6,060 nt of DNA from Thermoplasmata archaeon M9B1D (lineage in GTDB: Archaea; Thermoplasmatota; E2; DHVEG-1). Below are positions 1-5,406 of this stretch, one piece after another (the stretch's first letter is position 1; each line of letters begins with the position of its first letter). The position numbers and the translations under genes were made by a program. Location of the stretch: assembly GCA_002900535.1 (NCBI GenBank), contig MUGC01000074.1, forward strand, positions 1 to 6,060, written 5' to 3'. The notes under the pieces were generated by a model that was not told where the DNA came from, made no database searches, and worked only from the letters and a program-made list of their open reading frames with translations.

Positions 1-318
1 ATCTAGGATTTTAGTAATAATACGCTTCTCTGCTTTTCGTAAACTTTCAAGAGTTATATCTTTGTTAATCCCGATTTTCTCTGAAAGCTCCTCGCTAGTA
101 ATTCTTCTAGGATAATCATAATAACCAAGTTCTTTAGCATAATTTAGAATTTTTTTCTGATCATTACTTAGTTTAGAAAGAATATCACATTCTGTATTAT
201 GCAATTTCTGAATTTTTATGTCTTTTACTTTACCAAGAAGATTTACAGCCTTGAAAAAATTTTCAATACTTACATCATCTCCTATAATGATATAAATATT
301 TTTTTTAGATTTATTAAT
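1..318 (-). CDS. Partial HTH_10 (bacterio-opsin activator type) transcriptional regulator, C-terminus off the left edge
   Basis: Reading the minus strand from 318 gives 106 codons open to the window edge. Residues about 50-102 match the HTH_10 domain of archaeal Bat-like DNA-binding regulators: LSNDQKKIL, then KELGYYDYPRRIT, SEELSEKIGI and ESLRKAEKRI. Residues 8-38 (NIYIIIGDDVSIENFFKAV and following) look like the end of the sensory domain that usually precedes this HTH. Family members are usually about 200 residues or more, so most of the N-terminal domain is missing. A perfect GGAGGT lies at 325-330, but the in-frame codon six bases downstream is ATT (316-318), and no ATG, GTG or early TTG exists in frame; the frame closes upstream at a TAA at 367-369. 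The gene may use a rare ATT start, have a mutated start, or be a 5'-truncated relic. Divergent from the C25 gene, which it could regulate (inference). Domain call firm; start and integrity uncertain. Confidence 0.75.
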   Translation of the reverse strand, partial: MNKSKKNIYIIIGDDVSIENFFKAVNLLGKVKDIKIQKLHNTECDILSKLSNDQKKILNYAKELGYYDYPRRITSEELSEKIGINKDITLESLRKAEKRIITKILD

Positions 319-324
319 AGTTAT

Positions 325-330
325 ACCTCC
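325..330 (-). promoter_or_regulatory. Strong Shine-Dalgarno GGAGGT before an ATT codon
   Basis: On the minus strand, GGAGGT is fully complementary to the archaeal 16S rRNA 3' end. The next six bases (ATAACT) lead to ATT, the first codon of the HTH_10 reading frame. An ATG that overlaps the motif (ATGGAGGTATAA) opens only a three-codon frame, so the motif does not serve that ATG. The upstream stretch (about 335-355) is AT-rich and could hold a TATA box, but no single motif stands out. Confidence 0.5.
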
Positions 331-524
331 ATTTATTAAAATAATAGATTTTAACTTTTTTTGGGTTTAAAGTCTGGTGCATTTTCATTTCTCCCTATAA
401 ATCTAGTAAATTTAGTGTTTACAATAAAAATAGACGTAGGATAATAAAGAAATTTACCTAAAAAAATATGAACGTTATAAAATTTTTTTAGAAAAATTAT
501 TTACTTTGTTCAAAAAAGTTTTCT

Positions 525-567
525 AAATATTTATTATATAATAAATTATTTTAACTATACTCGGAGG
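525..567 (+). promoter_or_regulatory. Candidate promoter and ribosome binding site of the C25-fold gene
   Basis: An AT-only tract (AAATATTTATTATATAATAA, about 526-545) is a good candidate for a TATA element. It sits 30-50 bases before the ATG, so the leader would be short. A clear Shine-Dalgarno GGAGG at 563-567 stands seven bases before the ATG at 575 and fixes that start. The exact TATA position cannot be chosen by eye. Confidence 0.5.
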
Positions 568-574
568 AAATTTA

Positions 575-1981
575 ATGAGAAAAATATTGGCAATATTTTT
601 TATAGGTTTTTTAATTATAAGTGGAATTGGAGTAAGTGCCCTTTCACATATAAAAACTATTACTACAAACTTTGATGAATACGACATGGTGATAATAGCA
701 CCAAGTGACTTTTTATCCCAAATCCAACCATTACTCGATCACAAAAAATCTCATGATGTTCAAACTATTTTTAAAGCAGTAGAGGATATTTATGAAGAAT
801 TTGAGGGAAGAGACCAACCAGAGCAGATAAAATATTTTATAAAATATGCAATTGAAAACTACAATATTAGATATGTTTTACTAATTGGTGGATTAAAAGG
901 AAACACTGAAGAATGGTATGTGCCAGTAAGACATGTAGAACTTGATGATGGAGCAGGACGTGGGACTTTTTTTATCAGTGATTTATACTATGCAGATATT
1001 TACAAAAACGATGGTACAGAGTTTGAAGACTGGGATAAAAACGGTGACGGCATAATAGCACAATGGCCAAAGGATAAATTTGATTTACATCCAGATGTCT
1101 GCATAGGGAGATTACCATGTAGAAACACAGATGAAGTAATCACAGTTGTTGATAAAATAATATCTTATGAAAACAATGTTAACGGCCAATCATGGTTTAA
1201 TAAAATGATAGTTGTCGGGGGTGACACATTCCCGGATTATGAGGGATATGAAGGTGAAATAACTTGTGACTATGCAGCAGATTACATGTTTGGTTTTGAC
1301 ATAATAAAACTATACTATTCAACTGGTGAGCTGACAGACTCAAAAGACGTAATAAACGCAATAAATAATGGATGTGGTTTCTTTTTCACAAGAGGAAAAG
1401 GGGGAACAGATAGAATCAGAGTACCACGATCAGATGGGACAGAAATAATTGCTTTACACAACAATGACATTGATGACTTAACAAACAAAGATATGTATTC
1501 AATTATGATCCTTGGTGAATGTCAACATGGACAATTTGATAAAGCAAAGGGAAAAATTCAAAATTCATTTGATTTTTTAAGACAAATACTCACTCGTCTT
1601 CTTGAATTTATTAAGAAATTTCAACCAAAATCTCAGCCAATTTCTTTATTAAATGAATGTATTGCTTGGAAACTTGTTAATAAAAAAGATGCTGGAGGAA
1701 TCGCGGCATTAACAAATACTCACATCTGCTATGCAGATATCGGTGATAAAAACCAAAATGGGATTCCAGATGATGTTGAAGGCTACGGTGGTTATTTAGC
1801 AGTAGAAGTATTCAGACTATATAACGAAGAAAAAATTGACATATTAGGCGAGATATATTTCAATACAGTAGAAAATTATGTATCAAATCAACCAGTAACA
1901 ACAAATAAAATACATTGCAAAAGCGTACAAGAATGGGTTCTTATAGGAGATCCAAGTCTAAAAATTGGTGGATATCAATAA
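575..1981 (+). CDS. Exported C25 (gingipain-type) cysteine peptidase-fold protein with the catalytic His apparently replaced
   Basis: This 468-residue protein starts with a Sec-type signal peptide (MRKILAIFFIGFLIISGIGV, residues 1-20) and is probably secreted. The C25 pattern follows: YDMVIIAPSDF (36-46), FIKYAIENYNIRYVLLIGG (88-106), a Ca-binding-like DWDKNGDG loop (152-159), CIGRLPCRNTDEV (176-188), NNGCGFFFTRGKGG (264-277), ILGECQHGQFD (312-322), ECIAWKLV (361-368), GGIAALTNT (374-382), a second Asp/Asn loop (DIGDKNQNGIPDD, 388-400) and a terminal VLIGDPSLKI typical of the domain end. Family catalysis uses a His in GHG and a Cys about 33-41 residues later. Here Cys316 is kept, but the GHG position reads GKG (Lys275, codon 1397-1399). 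It is therefore either inactive on peptides or uses a different residue. There is no dockerin, PKD or C-terminal membrane anchor; the domain fills the protein. The start is supported by a well-spaced GGAGG. Fold call firm; activity doubtful. Confidence 0.88.
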   Translation: MRKILAIFFIGFLIISGIGVSALSHIKTITTNFDEYDMVIIAPSDFLSQIQPLLDHKKSHDVQTIFKAVEDIYEEFEGRDQPEQIKYFIKYAIENYNIRYVLLIGGLKGNTEEWYVPVRHVELDDGAGRGTFFISDLYYADIYKNDGTEFEDWDKNGDGIIAQWPKDKFDLHPDVCIGRLPCRNTDEVITVVDKIISYENNVNGQSWFNKMIVVGGDTFPDYEGYEGEITCDYAADYMFGFDIIKLYYSTGELTDSKDVINAINNGCGFFFTRGKGGTDRIRVPRSDGTEIIALHNNDIDDLTNKDMYSIMILGECQHGQFDKAKGKIQNSFDFLRQILTRLLEFIKKFQPKSQPISLLNECIAWKLVNKKDAGGIAALTNTHICYADIGDKNQNGIPDDVEGYGGYLAVEVFRLYNEEKIDILGEIYFNTVENYVSNQPVTTNKIHCKSVQEWVLIGDPSLKIGGYQ

Positions 1982-2118
1982 TCTTTATCATTATATTAAC
2001 TTAAAATATTTCTTTAATTTTAAAAATTGAACGGATCATTGAAAAACATTTAATTTCATATTATTTTGTACAATAATAGCAAGAAAAAAATTTATGTCTT
2101 ATTTTATAATCCTGTTAT

Positions 2119-2124
2119 AGAGGT
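2119..2124 (+). promoter_or_regulatory. Ribosome binding site of the small membrane protein gene
   Basis: AGAGGT lies six bases before the ATG at 2131 and supports that start. Upstream, AAAAAAATTTATG (about 2085-2097) resembles an A-run plus TATA-like arrangement, which would give this gene its own promoter about 100 bases beyond the C25 stop codon. That part is tentative. Confidence 0.45.
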
Positions 2125-2130
2125 CATATT

Positions 2131-2574
2131 ATGAAAATAAAAATATTATTTGGGGCAATATTTAGTATATGTATTATTATGCTGGTTAATACATCATCGG
2201 CAGTAGAATATAAAACTGTAACTGATTATAATACTGAGTTACTAGAATCTAAATTGGAAAAAATAAAACAAATTATCGAAGATATAAATGCAAAATCAAA
2301 TAATTTAAAATCATTAAATGAACTCCAGAAACTTTCAGATGTATTATCTGAATTAAAAATTTCTTATTTCAATAATCCATCCTTATTAAAGATAAATTGG
2401 AATTTACCTAATTTTATTCTAGGCTTAATATTATCTATAATCGGTACTATTATCGGAATCATATATGGTAAAATTTTCGGACCTTTAACAGTTTTTTTAA
2501 TAAAAATTTTGACAGCACCTGCAATATTATTAGCAAAAATAATAGAATTTATCGCCAATTTGCTTCCATCGTAG
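2131..2574 (+). CDS. Small exported, membrane-anchored protein of unknown function
   Basis: The 147-residue product is not recognised as a named family. It has an N-terminal signal sequence or first membrane segment (residues 4-24, ending near TSSA). A polar, Lys/Glu-rich stretch at 30-75 has heptad-like Leu/Ile spacing (LLESKLEKIKQIIEDINAK) consistent with a short coiled coil. After NNPSLLKINWNLPN comes a Gly- and Ile-rich hydrophobic C-terminus: one membrane segment at about 95-115 with Gly98, Gly105, Gly109 and Gly113 spaced for helix packing, then a second at about 118-144 containing two Lys. The expected topology is an outward-facing coiled coil held by a C-terminal membrane hairpin. It follows the C25-fold gene by 149 bases on the same strand, so co-expression is possible. 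Start supported by AGAGGT at good spacing. Confidence 0.75.
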   Translation: MKIKILFGAIFSICIIMLVNTSSAVEYKTVTDYNTELLESKLEKIKQIIEDINAKSNNLKSLNELQKLSDVLSELKISYFNNPSLLKINWNLPNFILGLILSIIGTIIGIIYGKIFGPLTVFLIKILTAPAILLAKIIEFIANLLPS

Positions 2575-2596
2575 TATTTTCACGCATATTTCTAAA

Positions 2597-2620
2597 TCCT
2601 TCTTTTTCCTTTTTTATATT
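2597..2620 (+). terminator. Pyrimidine/T-tract, likely archaeal terminator of the plus-strand pair
   Basis: About 25 bases beyond the stop at 2574 the plus strand carries successive T runs (CCTTCTTTTTCCTTTTTTAT). Archaeal RNA polymerase terminates at such oligo-T tracts without needing a hairpin. Position and strand fit the end of the small membrane protein transcript. Confidence 0.5.
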
Positions 2621-2629
2621 TTCATAAAT

Positions 2630-2650
2630 TATTATTTTTAAAAAATAATA
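2630..2650. repeat. AT-only palindrome
   Basis: TATTATTTTT at 2630-2639 is mirrored by AAAAATAATA at 2641-2650, with one base between. It can form a hairpin on either strand and lies between convergent transcription units, so it may assist termination. Being made only of A and T in an AT-rich genome, it could be chance. Confidence 0.35.
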
Positions 2651-2723
2651 GGAAGATTTGAAAACAGATTTAACTGGTGTATTTGAGCGGATATAAATGC
2701 CCTTTTTCAATTTTTAGTAGAAA

Positions 2724-2885
2724 ATGACATTTTTATTATCTTTCAACTGGAGAAACTATTATTATTTTGCCGGAAAACAGGTGTTCAAATTCTTTCCCAT
2801 GCAATCATATGGTTCCAACATGAGAAAAATCAACATTTTTACTAGTAAAAACTTACAAAAATCCCTTCCCATGCATTTTCAATAG
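2724..2885 (+). CDS. Possible small ORF, 53 residues, unknown
   Basis: An ATG at 2724, immediately after an in-frame TAG, opens 53 codons ending in TAG (2883-2885). The product begins MTFLLSFNWRNYYYFAGKQV, has no evident membrane segment or motif, and carries two internal PM residue pairs encoded by the CCCATGCA repeat. There is no convincing ribosome binding site, and the opposite strand is also open across much of it. It may be a fortuitous frame or the remnant of a gene. Confidence 0.2.
   Translation: MTFLLSFNWRNYYYFAGKQVFKFFPMQSYGSNMRKINIFTSKNLQKSLPMHFQ
2836..2851. repeat. Perfect 16-base palindrome TTTTTACTAGTAAAAA
   Basis: The sequence equals its own reverse complement over 16 bases and is centred on CTAG, a tetramer rare in many prokaryotic genomes. 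It could be a dimeric protein binding site or the core of a hairpin. A partial relative (ATACTAGTAAG) occurs at about 2949-2959. Function unknown. Confidence 0.4.
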
Positions 2886-3064
2886 TTCATCGTGTAATTC
2901 AAAGAGTTAAAAAATAAAATTATTTCAACAGATATAAAGCCTAATAATATACTAGTAAGTTAGAGTCCCGAATCCCGATGTGGGCTTGATAAACATTATC
3001 GCGATAGATTTCTAAGTAGAAAAATAGAATTTTTTAGTTATTTTTTTAATTATTATTTATAGAA

Positions 3065-3724
3065 CTATTTTTTATTTACACTTCTTTTTTCAAGTCTGTC
3101 GATTACCATTTTATCAATTTGACTTCCAAAGTCATCTGTCAATTTATCAAATTTACCAGTTTTTATTAAATTTACACCAATTATTGCAATAATTATTCCA
3201 GCAACAGTATCCGCTGATAAGTTCATCATCAAAACCTGATTAGTTTTAATATAATACATTCCTGTGATATTTAACCATTTGATAAATTCTAAAAAAACAC
3301 CCATAGCCATAGTAAAAATTATTGTTAAAAAACCCATTGCATATTTATCCATCTTCAGGCCCGCCCAATGTTCATCTAAAACATATATAACTGCAAGACC
3401 TATAAATGCGACAAGCGCTGAGATAAAAAATCTGGTGACAAGTTGGTATCCAGGTATCGTAGAATCGTAACCCAGAAGTCTTCCACCTACAAATAAAATT
3501 GTTACAAGTGCAATTAAAAAATCAAGAAACCAAGGAAGAGTAAATTTTAAATCTTTTTTTATAATAACGGGTAAGATACTTATAAAAAAGCCGATAAATG
3601 TTCCTATCACCCAGACAAAATCTTTTTTCCAGAATGCAAGAATAAGAGAAATTATCATCACAATTCTTAATAAAAAACTAAATGAAACACAACTTTTTCT
3701 ACATGCATCTTTTACTCTACCCAT
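3065..3724 (-). CDS. DUF2238/YjdF-like polytopic membrane protein, degenerate downstream paralogue
   Basis: This 219-residue protein has about six membrane segments and aligns end to end with its upstream neighbour: FVWVIGTFIGFFISILP with WVWIFGCILALFVSLIP, YVLDEHWAGLKMDKYAMGF with YILDEYWDGLEMDKYAMAF, and SADTVAGIIIAIIGV with FIDTVAGIVMAVIGV. Both end in a soluble tail (FDKLTDDFGSQIDK). The polar residues shared by the neighbour and the wider YjdF/DUF2238 family are mostly lost: the Asp and His of YDTLTHF are Gln94 and Arg98, WEFNEW is LEFIKW (Lys149), and two Asp before DTVAG are Val164 and Asn168. It likely arose by tandem duplication and has diverged, perhaps as a partner subunit. Its ATG overlaps the neighbour's stop by eight bases (ATGGGTAG), implying translational coupling, with a weak AGGATG 12 bases upstream. 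Biochemical role unknown. Confidence 0.82.
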   Translation of the reverse strand: MGRVKDACRKSCVSFSFLLRIVMIISLILAFWKKDFVWVIGTFIGFFISILPVIIKKDLKFTLPWFLDFLIALVTILFVGGRLLGYDSTIPGYQLVTRFFISALVAFIGLAVIYVLDEHWAGLKMDKYAMGFLTIIFTMAMGVFLEFIKWLNITGMYYIKTNQVLMMNLSADTVAGIIIAIIGVNLIKTGKFDKLTDDFGSQIDKMVIDRLEKRSVNKK

Positions 3725-4370
3725 TTTTTAATTCATCCTTTTTACTTTTAATTATCCTTTTATCAATTTGTTCACCTAAATCATCTGTAAGTTCATCAAA
3801 ACTACCACGTTTTATCATACTAACACCAATAACTGCCATCACAATTCCCGCAACAGTGTCAATAAATAAATCTTTCAATGTATCTATGTACCCCCATTGT
3901 TCAGATGTCCCAAAAATAATATCTGTTATCCATTCATTGAACTCCCAAATAACACCCATAGCAATGGTTGCTATAACAACAACAAATGCCATTGCATATT
4001 TATCCATTTCAAGACCATCCCAGTATTCATCGAGGATATATATAATTACAAAAGTAATAAAAGCAATAAGAAATGAGGATACAAAATGAGTTAAAGTATC
4101 ATAATCAGGAATCCTATATGCACCTAATAGCCCTCCTCCAATATGTAAAATTAATGCTATTGCAATTAAAATATCCAAAACTAATGGTAAAGTAATCTGA
4201 TAATTTCTTTTCAAAATTGCTGGAATCAAACTAACAAATAATGCAAGAATGCAACCAAAAATCCAAACCCATTGCAACTTCCATATTGAAATAACTAAAA
4301 AAATTATCATAATCATCTTAAGAATATATGATAAAATCACTCCCCCAGTTCTCAAACTAGATTTTTCCAT
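3717..4370 (-). CDS. DUF2238/YjdF-like polytopic membrane protein
   Basis: From the ATG at 4370 this is a 217-residue inner-membrane protein with about six hydrophobic segments (roughly 11-30, 34-53, 60-83, 92-113, 124-146, 172-187) and a charged C-terminal tail. Features I associate with the YjdF/DUF2238 family are DYDTLTHF (89-96), GVIWEFNEWITD (139-150), GTSEQWGYIDTLKDLF (154-169) and IDTVAGIVMAVIG (170-182); the His95, Glu143, Glu146, Asp163, Asp167 and Asp171 set is typical and could bind metal or substrate, though no reaction is established. A TTG at 4430 would add 20 residues (KNFSKSFYKR...), but it has no ribosome binding site, the extension has no counterpart in the paralogue, and the ATG start gives nearly equal lengths, so I prefer 4370. 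It is the first gene of a two-gene operon. No strong Shine-Dalgarno precedes the ATG, so the mRNA may have a very short leader. Confidence 0.83.
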   Translation of the reverse strand: MEKSSLRTGGVILSYILKMIMIIFLVISIWKLQWVWIFGCILALFVSLIPAILKRNYQITLPLVLDILIAIALILHIGGGLLGAYRIPDYDTLTHFVSSFLIAFITFVIIYILDEYWDGLEMDKYAMAFVVVIATIAMGVIWEFNEWITDIIFGTSEQWGYIDTLKDLFIDTVAGIVMAVIGVSMIKRGSFDELTDDLGEQIDKRIIKSKKDELKNG

Positions 4371-4503
4371 TTTTTTAACAAAAAACACAATAATAGTTCT
4401 CTTGTAAAAACTTTTTGAAAAATTCTTCAAAAGGATTAAGTGATAAATTGAATCCCGCGTTTGTTAAATCTAAACAATTAAAACTATTTTATCGTTTTAT
4501 TTT

Positions 4504-4530
4504 CTTTGAAAAGCTACTAAACCAGATAGT
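4504..4530 (-). repeat. Second copy of the DUF4342 gene's 3'-flank sequence
   Basis: These 27 bases match 4927-4953 at 23 positions in the same orientation, with the shared core CTTTGAAAA..TACTAAACCA. The resemblance continues more weakly toward 4566 (AGAGAAAAA followed by TTTAG-like text on the minus strand), which parallels the end of the DUF4342 gene. The matched parts are 423 bases apart. Confidence 0.6.
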
Positions 4531-4556
4531 ATCACTATAAATCAATAGTCTAAAAC

Positions 4557-4594
4557 TTTTTCTCTTGTTGGCTCTAGTGGGCCCGCTGAGGTTT
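4557..4594 (-). repeat. Truncated copy of the tRNA-Pro 3' end plus flank
   Basis: These 38 bases match 5394-5431 at 36 positions (differences at 4565 and 4591). Read on the minus strand they contain three T-loop bases and one changed base, the 3' strand of the T stem (CTCAG), the 3' acceptor strand (CGGGCCC), the discriminator A and 21 bases of downstream flank. The 5' three quarters of the tRNA are absent, so it cannot be a functional tRNA. The break inside the T loop is a known crossover location for tRNA-targeting integrases, but no integrase lies nearby. Confidence 0.85.
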
Positions 4595-4603
4595 ACCAAC
4601 CTT

Positions 4604-4629
4604 AACAGGAGAGATTTTTAGGAGAGTTT
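4604..4629 (+). repeat. Inverted copy of the tRNA-Pro downstream flank
   Basis: These 26 bases match the reverse complement of 5381-5406 at 21 positions without gaps (AACAGGAGA at one end, GAGAGTTT at the other). Together the two copies form imperfect inverted repeats enclosing the DUF4342 gene. The same bases also pair with the neighbouring 4561-4569 (TCTCTTGTT against AACAGGAGA, one G-U), so the left junction can fold into a local hairpin. Confidence 0.55.
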
Positions 4630-4926
4630 TACGAAAATAAGCAACTCTAATTTTTTAGGGTAAAAAAATCTATCTCACTAAAATCTCTTCTTTTTTCTTT
4701 TTTTTACATTTTGTTTATTTTGTCCATTACTTTTTTTTCTGTGTTGTAGTAGCTTTGCATCTAAAGTCTATTTTAAAATTTAACTGGATGCCATCGGAGG
4801 GACTTGTTGATTTTTCGAAGCTTAAGTTAATTAAGTTTCCCTAATGCCACTCATAACACCCAGTATATTTTTTTAATAAATTTATGACTATTTATATTTT
4901 TAGGTAAAAGAATTTATTTTTTCTTT

Positions 4927-4953
4927 CTTTGAAAAAATACTAAACCAAATACT
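4927..4953 (-). repeat. 3'-flank repeat beyond the DUF4342 gene, possible terminator
   Basis: This is the gene-adjacent copy of the repeat also found at 4504-4530. On the minus strand it reads through TGGTTTAGTATTTTTTC, with a T6 run, 15-40 bases beyond the DUF4342 stop codon. That position suits an oligo-T archaeal terminator. Confidence 0.5.
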
Positions 4954-4968
4954 AATCTAAACTAAATT

Positions 4969-5289
4969 CTATTTTTTTTCTCTTTCTACAACAATTGTAC
5001 AATTAGTTGCTAATGCACCAATAACACCAAGAGCTGCAAGCCAGGGTGCAAGAATTGTTCCTACTACACCTATTGTGACAGGTATCTCAATAAGAGTTTT
5101 TCCTTTTTCATCTTTTATCAGTATTTTTCTAACATTTCCCTCATGTATCAATTTTTTAACAGTTTTTACTAGTTCATCCGCTGATACTTTAAACTCTTCT
5201 GTTCTCGTTTCTTTCACAGACGTTCCACATTTTGAACAATAGTTAGCATCGTTTGTTAATTGAAATCCACATCTCTTGCAATTCTTCAT
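4969..5289 (-). CDS. Zinc-ribbon DUF4342 domain protein
   Basis: The 106-residue protein starts with a rubredoxin-like zinc ribbon: Cys4-x2-Cys7 and Cys18-x2-Cys21 (CKRCGFQLTNDANYCSKCG). A short linker leads to a DUF4342 domain from about residue 32: EEFKVSADELVKTVKKLIHE, then GNVRKILIKDEKGKTLIEIP (51-70), a hydrophobic TIGVVGTILAPWLAALGVI region (72-90) and a closing NCTIVVEREKK. The hydrophobic part could insert in a membrane or pack as a small domain. Family function is not established; the zinc ribbon suggests protein or nucleic-acid contact. The start is supported by AAGGAA eight bases upstream of the ATG. The gene lies between tRNA-Pro and the truncated tRNA copy, and its last codons plus 3' flank appear partly repeated at 4504-4566, so the locus has been rearranged. 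Confidence 0.87.
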   Translation of the reverse strand: MKNCKRCGFQLTNDANYCSKCGTSVKETRTEEFKVSADELVKTVKKLIHEGNVRKILIKDEKGKTLIEIPVTIGVVGTILAPWLAALGVIGALATNCTIVVEREKK

Positions 5290-5315
5290 ATTTATTCCTT
5301 CGCTTCAAATATTCT

Positions 5316-5332
5316 GAAATATTTATGATTTT
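5316..5332 (-). promoter_or_regulatory. Candidate TATA box of the DUF4342 gene
   Basis: On the minus strand AAAATCATAAATATTTC lies about 30-40 bases before the ATG at 5289. An A-rich BRE-like stretch followed by ATAAATATT is a reasonable archaeal promoter and would give a leader of roughly 10-15 bases carrying the GAAGGAA ribosome binding site. The gene would thus be transcribed separately from the tRNA. Confidence 0.45.
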
Positions 5333-5380
5333 AAAAACTAATCTTTTTTAATAATTTGTTTAAGACATAATTTTATAAAC

Positions 5381-5406
5381 AAACTCTCCCTAATTTTTCT
5401 CCTGTT
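5381..5406 (-). repeat. tRNA-proximal partner of the inverted repeat
   Basis: This is immediate downstream flank of tRNA-Pro and the counterpart of 4604-4629 in reverse orientation (21 of 26 positions). It overlaps the flank part of the 38-base direct repeat. The minus-strand text includes GGAGAAAAATTAGGGAGAG. Confidence 0.5.

Larger units (their letters stand above)
2575..3064. other. 490-base spacer with no secure gene
   Basis: This stretch separates the end of the plus-strand pair from the convergent end of the DUF2238 genes. It holds a T-rich tract just beyond the plus-strand stop, an AT-only palindrome, a 53-codon plus-strand open frame (2724-2885) that overlaps a 36-codon minus-strand one, a repeated TTCCCATGCA (2794-2803 and 2866-2875, 72 bases apart), and two perfect palindromes: TTTTTACTAGTAAAAA at 2836-2851 and TATCGCGATA at 2997-3006. 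The middle is less AT-biased than a plain spacer, which would fit a decayed gene or an RNA, but I recognise neither. Confidence 0.5.
4371..4968. other. 598-base spacer made largely of repeat remnants
   Basis: No secure gene is present. From left to right it holds the upstream region of the DUF2238 operon (4371-4490), a copy of the DUF4342 3' flank (4504-4530), a copy of the tRNA-Pro 3' end with its flank (4557-4594), an inverted flank copy (4604-4629), a weak stem AGAGTT/AACTCT (4623-4628 and 4643-4648) followed by T6, a pyrimidine-rich tract (about 4684-4740), and a less AT-biased block at 4785-4860. That block is open in a minus-strand frame (ending TAA about 4727, containing KSTSPSDGIQLNFKIDF) and in a plus frame, neither with a good start. 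A decayed gene is possible. Confidence 0.5.

Noticed and set aside
354..500. 49-codon minus-strand open frame upstream of the HTH_10 gene, ending FIGRNENAPDFKPKKS
   Set aside because: It is out of frame with the HTH_10 coding region, has no start codon or ribosome binding site, and does not visibly resemble the usual sensory domain. It may be the missing 5' part after frameshifts, but I cannot support that.
2364..2558. Minus-strand 64-codon frame inside the small membrane protein gene
   Set aside because: It is antisense to a gene with a signal peptide and a good ribosome binding site; its hydrophobic text mirrors the membrane segments of the real gene.
2961..2992. tRNA-like 3' fragment (GTCCCGAATCCCGATGTGGGC)
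   Set aside because: It resembles a T arm at first sight, but the T-stem halves do not pair and no 5' partner for the would-be acceptor strand exists upstream.
3264..3470. Plus-strand frame within the downstream DUF2238 gene
   Set aside because: It is antisense to a conserved membrane protein, with no ribosome binding site and no motif.
3682..4089. Plus-strand 135-codon frame across the DUF2238 overlap
   Set aside because: It is antisense to both paralogues and lacks a ribosome binding site; the paralogy proves the minus-strand reading.
4371..4430. TTG-start extension of the upstream DUF2238 protein
   Set aside because: There is no ribosome binding site, the 20 added residues have no counterpart in the paralogue, and the ATG at 4370 gives matching lengths.
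4557..4630. Functional second tRNA gene
   Set aside because: Only the 3' acceptor strand, one T-stem strand and part of the T loop are present; the D and anticodon arms are missing.
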